A stretch of DNA of 13,927 bases. It comes from Lachnospiraceae bacterium UBA7199 (GTDB lineage Bacteria > Bacillota > Clostridia > Lachnospirales > Lachnospiraceae). A program made the position numbers and the translations under genes. Numbering within the stretch: the first letter of the stretch is position 1; each line of letters starts with the position of its first letter. The DNA lies in assembly GCA_002490775.1 (NCBI GenBank), contig DKUR01000018.1:1-13927 (forward strand). Reading direction: 5' to 3'. Positions 13,799 to 13,927 of the stretch are shown one piece after another. The notes under the pieces were generated by a model. The model was given only the letters and a program-made list of their open reading frames with translations, made no database searches and had not been told where the DNA came from.

Positions 13799-13927
13799 TT
13801 ATACTCTTTTTAGTTTTCCATCCCTAAGCCGGTTAAGCAGTTCCATATTCTGTTTTGATGTGCCTGTATAGCCTGCTATCCCATTGGCACCTGCTATTCT
13901 CTTCCGGGAAGTATAAGAATAATCCAC
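13799..13927 (-). CDS. Partial gene, C-terminal 42 residues, possibly a cell-wall-binding tail
   Basis: The frame is open from the window edge to TAA at 13799-13801. The visible end contains SRKRIAGANGIAGYTGTSKQ followed by NMELLNRLRDGKLKRV. It is short, helical and basic. The G-Y-T-G-T-x-x-Q-N-x-x-L-L-x-x-L-x-x-G-K-L pattern resembles C-terminal tails that I associate with clostridial phage-type or amidase-type cell-wall hydrolases, but this is memory of a pattern and weak. The 5' end lies outside the window. The strong hairpin just downstream supports that this is a real 3' end of a gene. Confidence 0.5.
   Translation of the reverse strand: MDYSYTSRKRIAGANGIAGYTGTSKQNMELLNRLRDGKLKRV

Noticed and set aside
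1..13927. CRISPR array, insertion sequence or integrase.
   Set aside because: No regularly spaced repeats longer than a few bases, no transposase-like frame and no recombinase motifs were seen on either strand.

Overview
The window looks like chromosomal DNA of an anaerobic Gram-positive bacterium, most likely a clostridium of the Lachnospiraceae type. This rests on moderate-to-low GC content, strong AGGAGG-type ribosome binding sites, a signal-less Csp-like subtilase, a clostridial ZIP transporter and a Firmicutes-style type VII secretion ATPase. The genus is not determined. Almost every gene is on the minus strand; the only convincing plus-strand gene is a small HxlR-type regulator.

The core of the window (about 1916-12400) is one long minus-strand gene cluster for type VII secretion (T7SS). 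In transcription order it holds: an EssC-type FtsK/SpoIIIE ATPase (12389 to 7860); an EsaB/YukD ubiquitin-like protein (7809 to 7564); five consecutive WXG100-like helical-hairpin proteins (7526 to 5939) whose WxG turns range from canonical to degenerate; a single-pass membrane-anchored protein of unknown family (5958 to 5254); an alpha/beta-hydrolase of the Mbeg1/DUF2974 kind (5214 to 3859); and a subtilisin-family protease (3799 to 1985). Two hairpins downstream (1916-1965 and 1817-1849) close the cluster. No EsaA/YueB, EssA or EssB/YukC gene is present here, so the local machinery is minimal.

The most interesting point is the hydrolase. After a GHSKGG lipase core, its last ~90 residues can be aligned by eye with the canonical WXG100 protein encoded two genes upstream, and they end in a YxxxD motif (YRGWD). 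It therefore looks like a T7SS lipase effector with its targeting domain at the C-terminus, the reverse order described for Staphylococcus aureus TslA. The WXG100-like proteins would be partners or chaperones, and the anchored protein just upstream is a candidate immunity or machinery factor. The role of the protease is open.

Flanks. On the left are an anchored extracytoplasmic protein of unknown function (24-755), then the C-terminal remnant of a flavin reductase back to back with an HxlR regulator whose start codon and promoter seem to have been deleted together with the reductase N-terminus. On the right are a ZIP-family metal transporter, a terminator next to a possible 3'-end remnant of a tRNA gene, and the last 43 codons of a gene that leaves the window. 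No CRISPR array, complete tRNA/rRNA gene, insertion sequence or integrase was seen.
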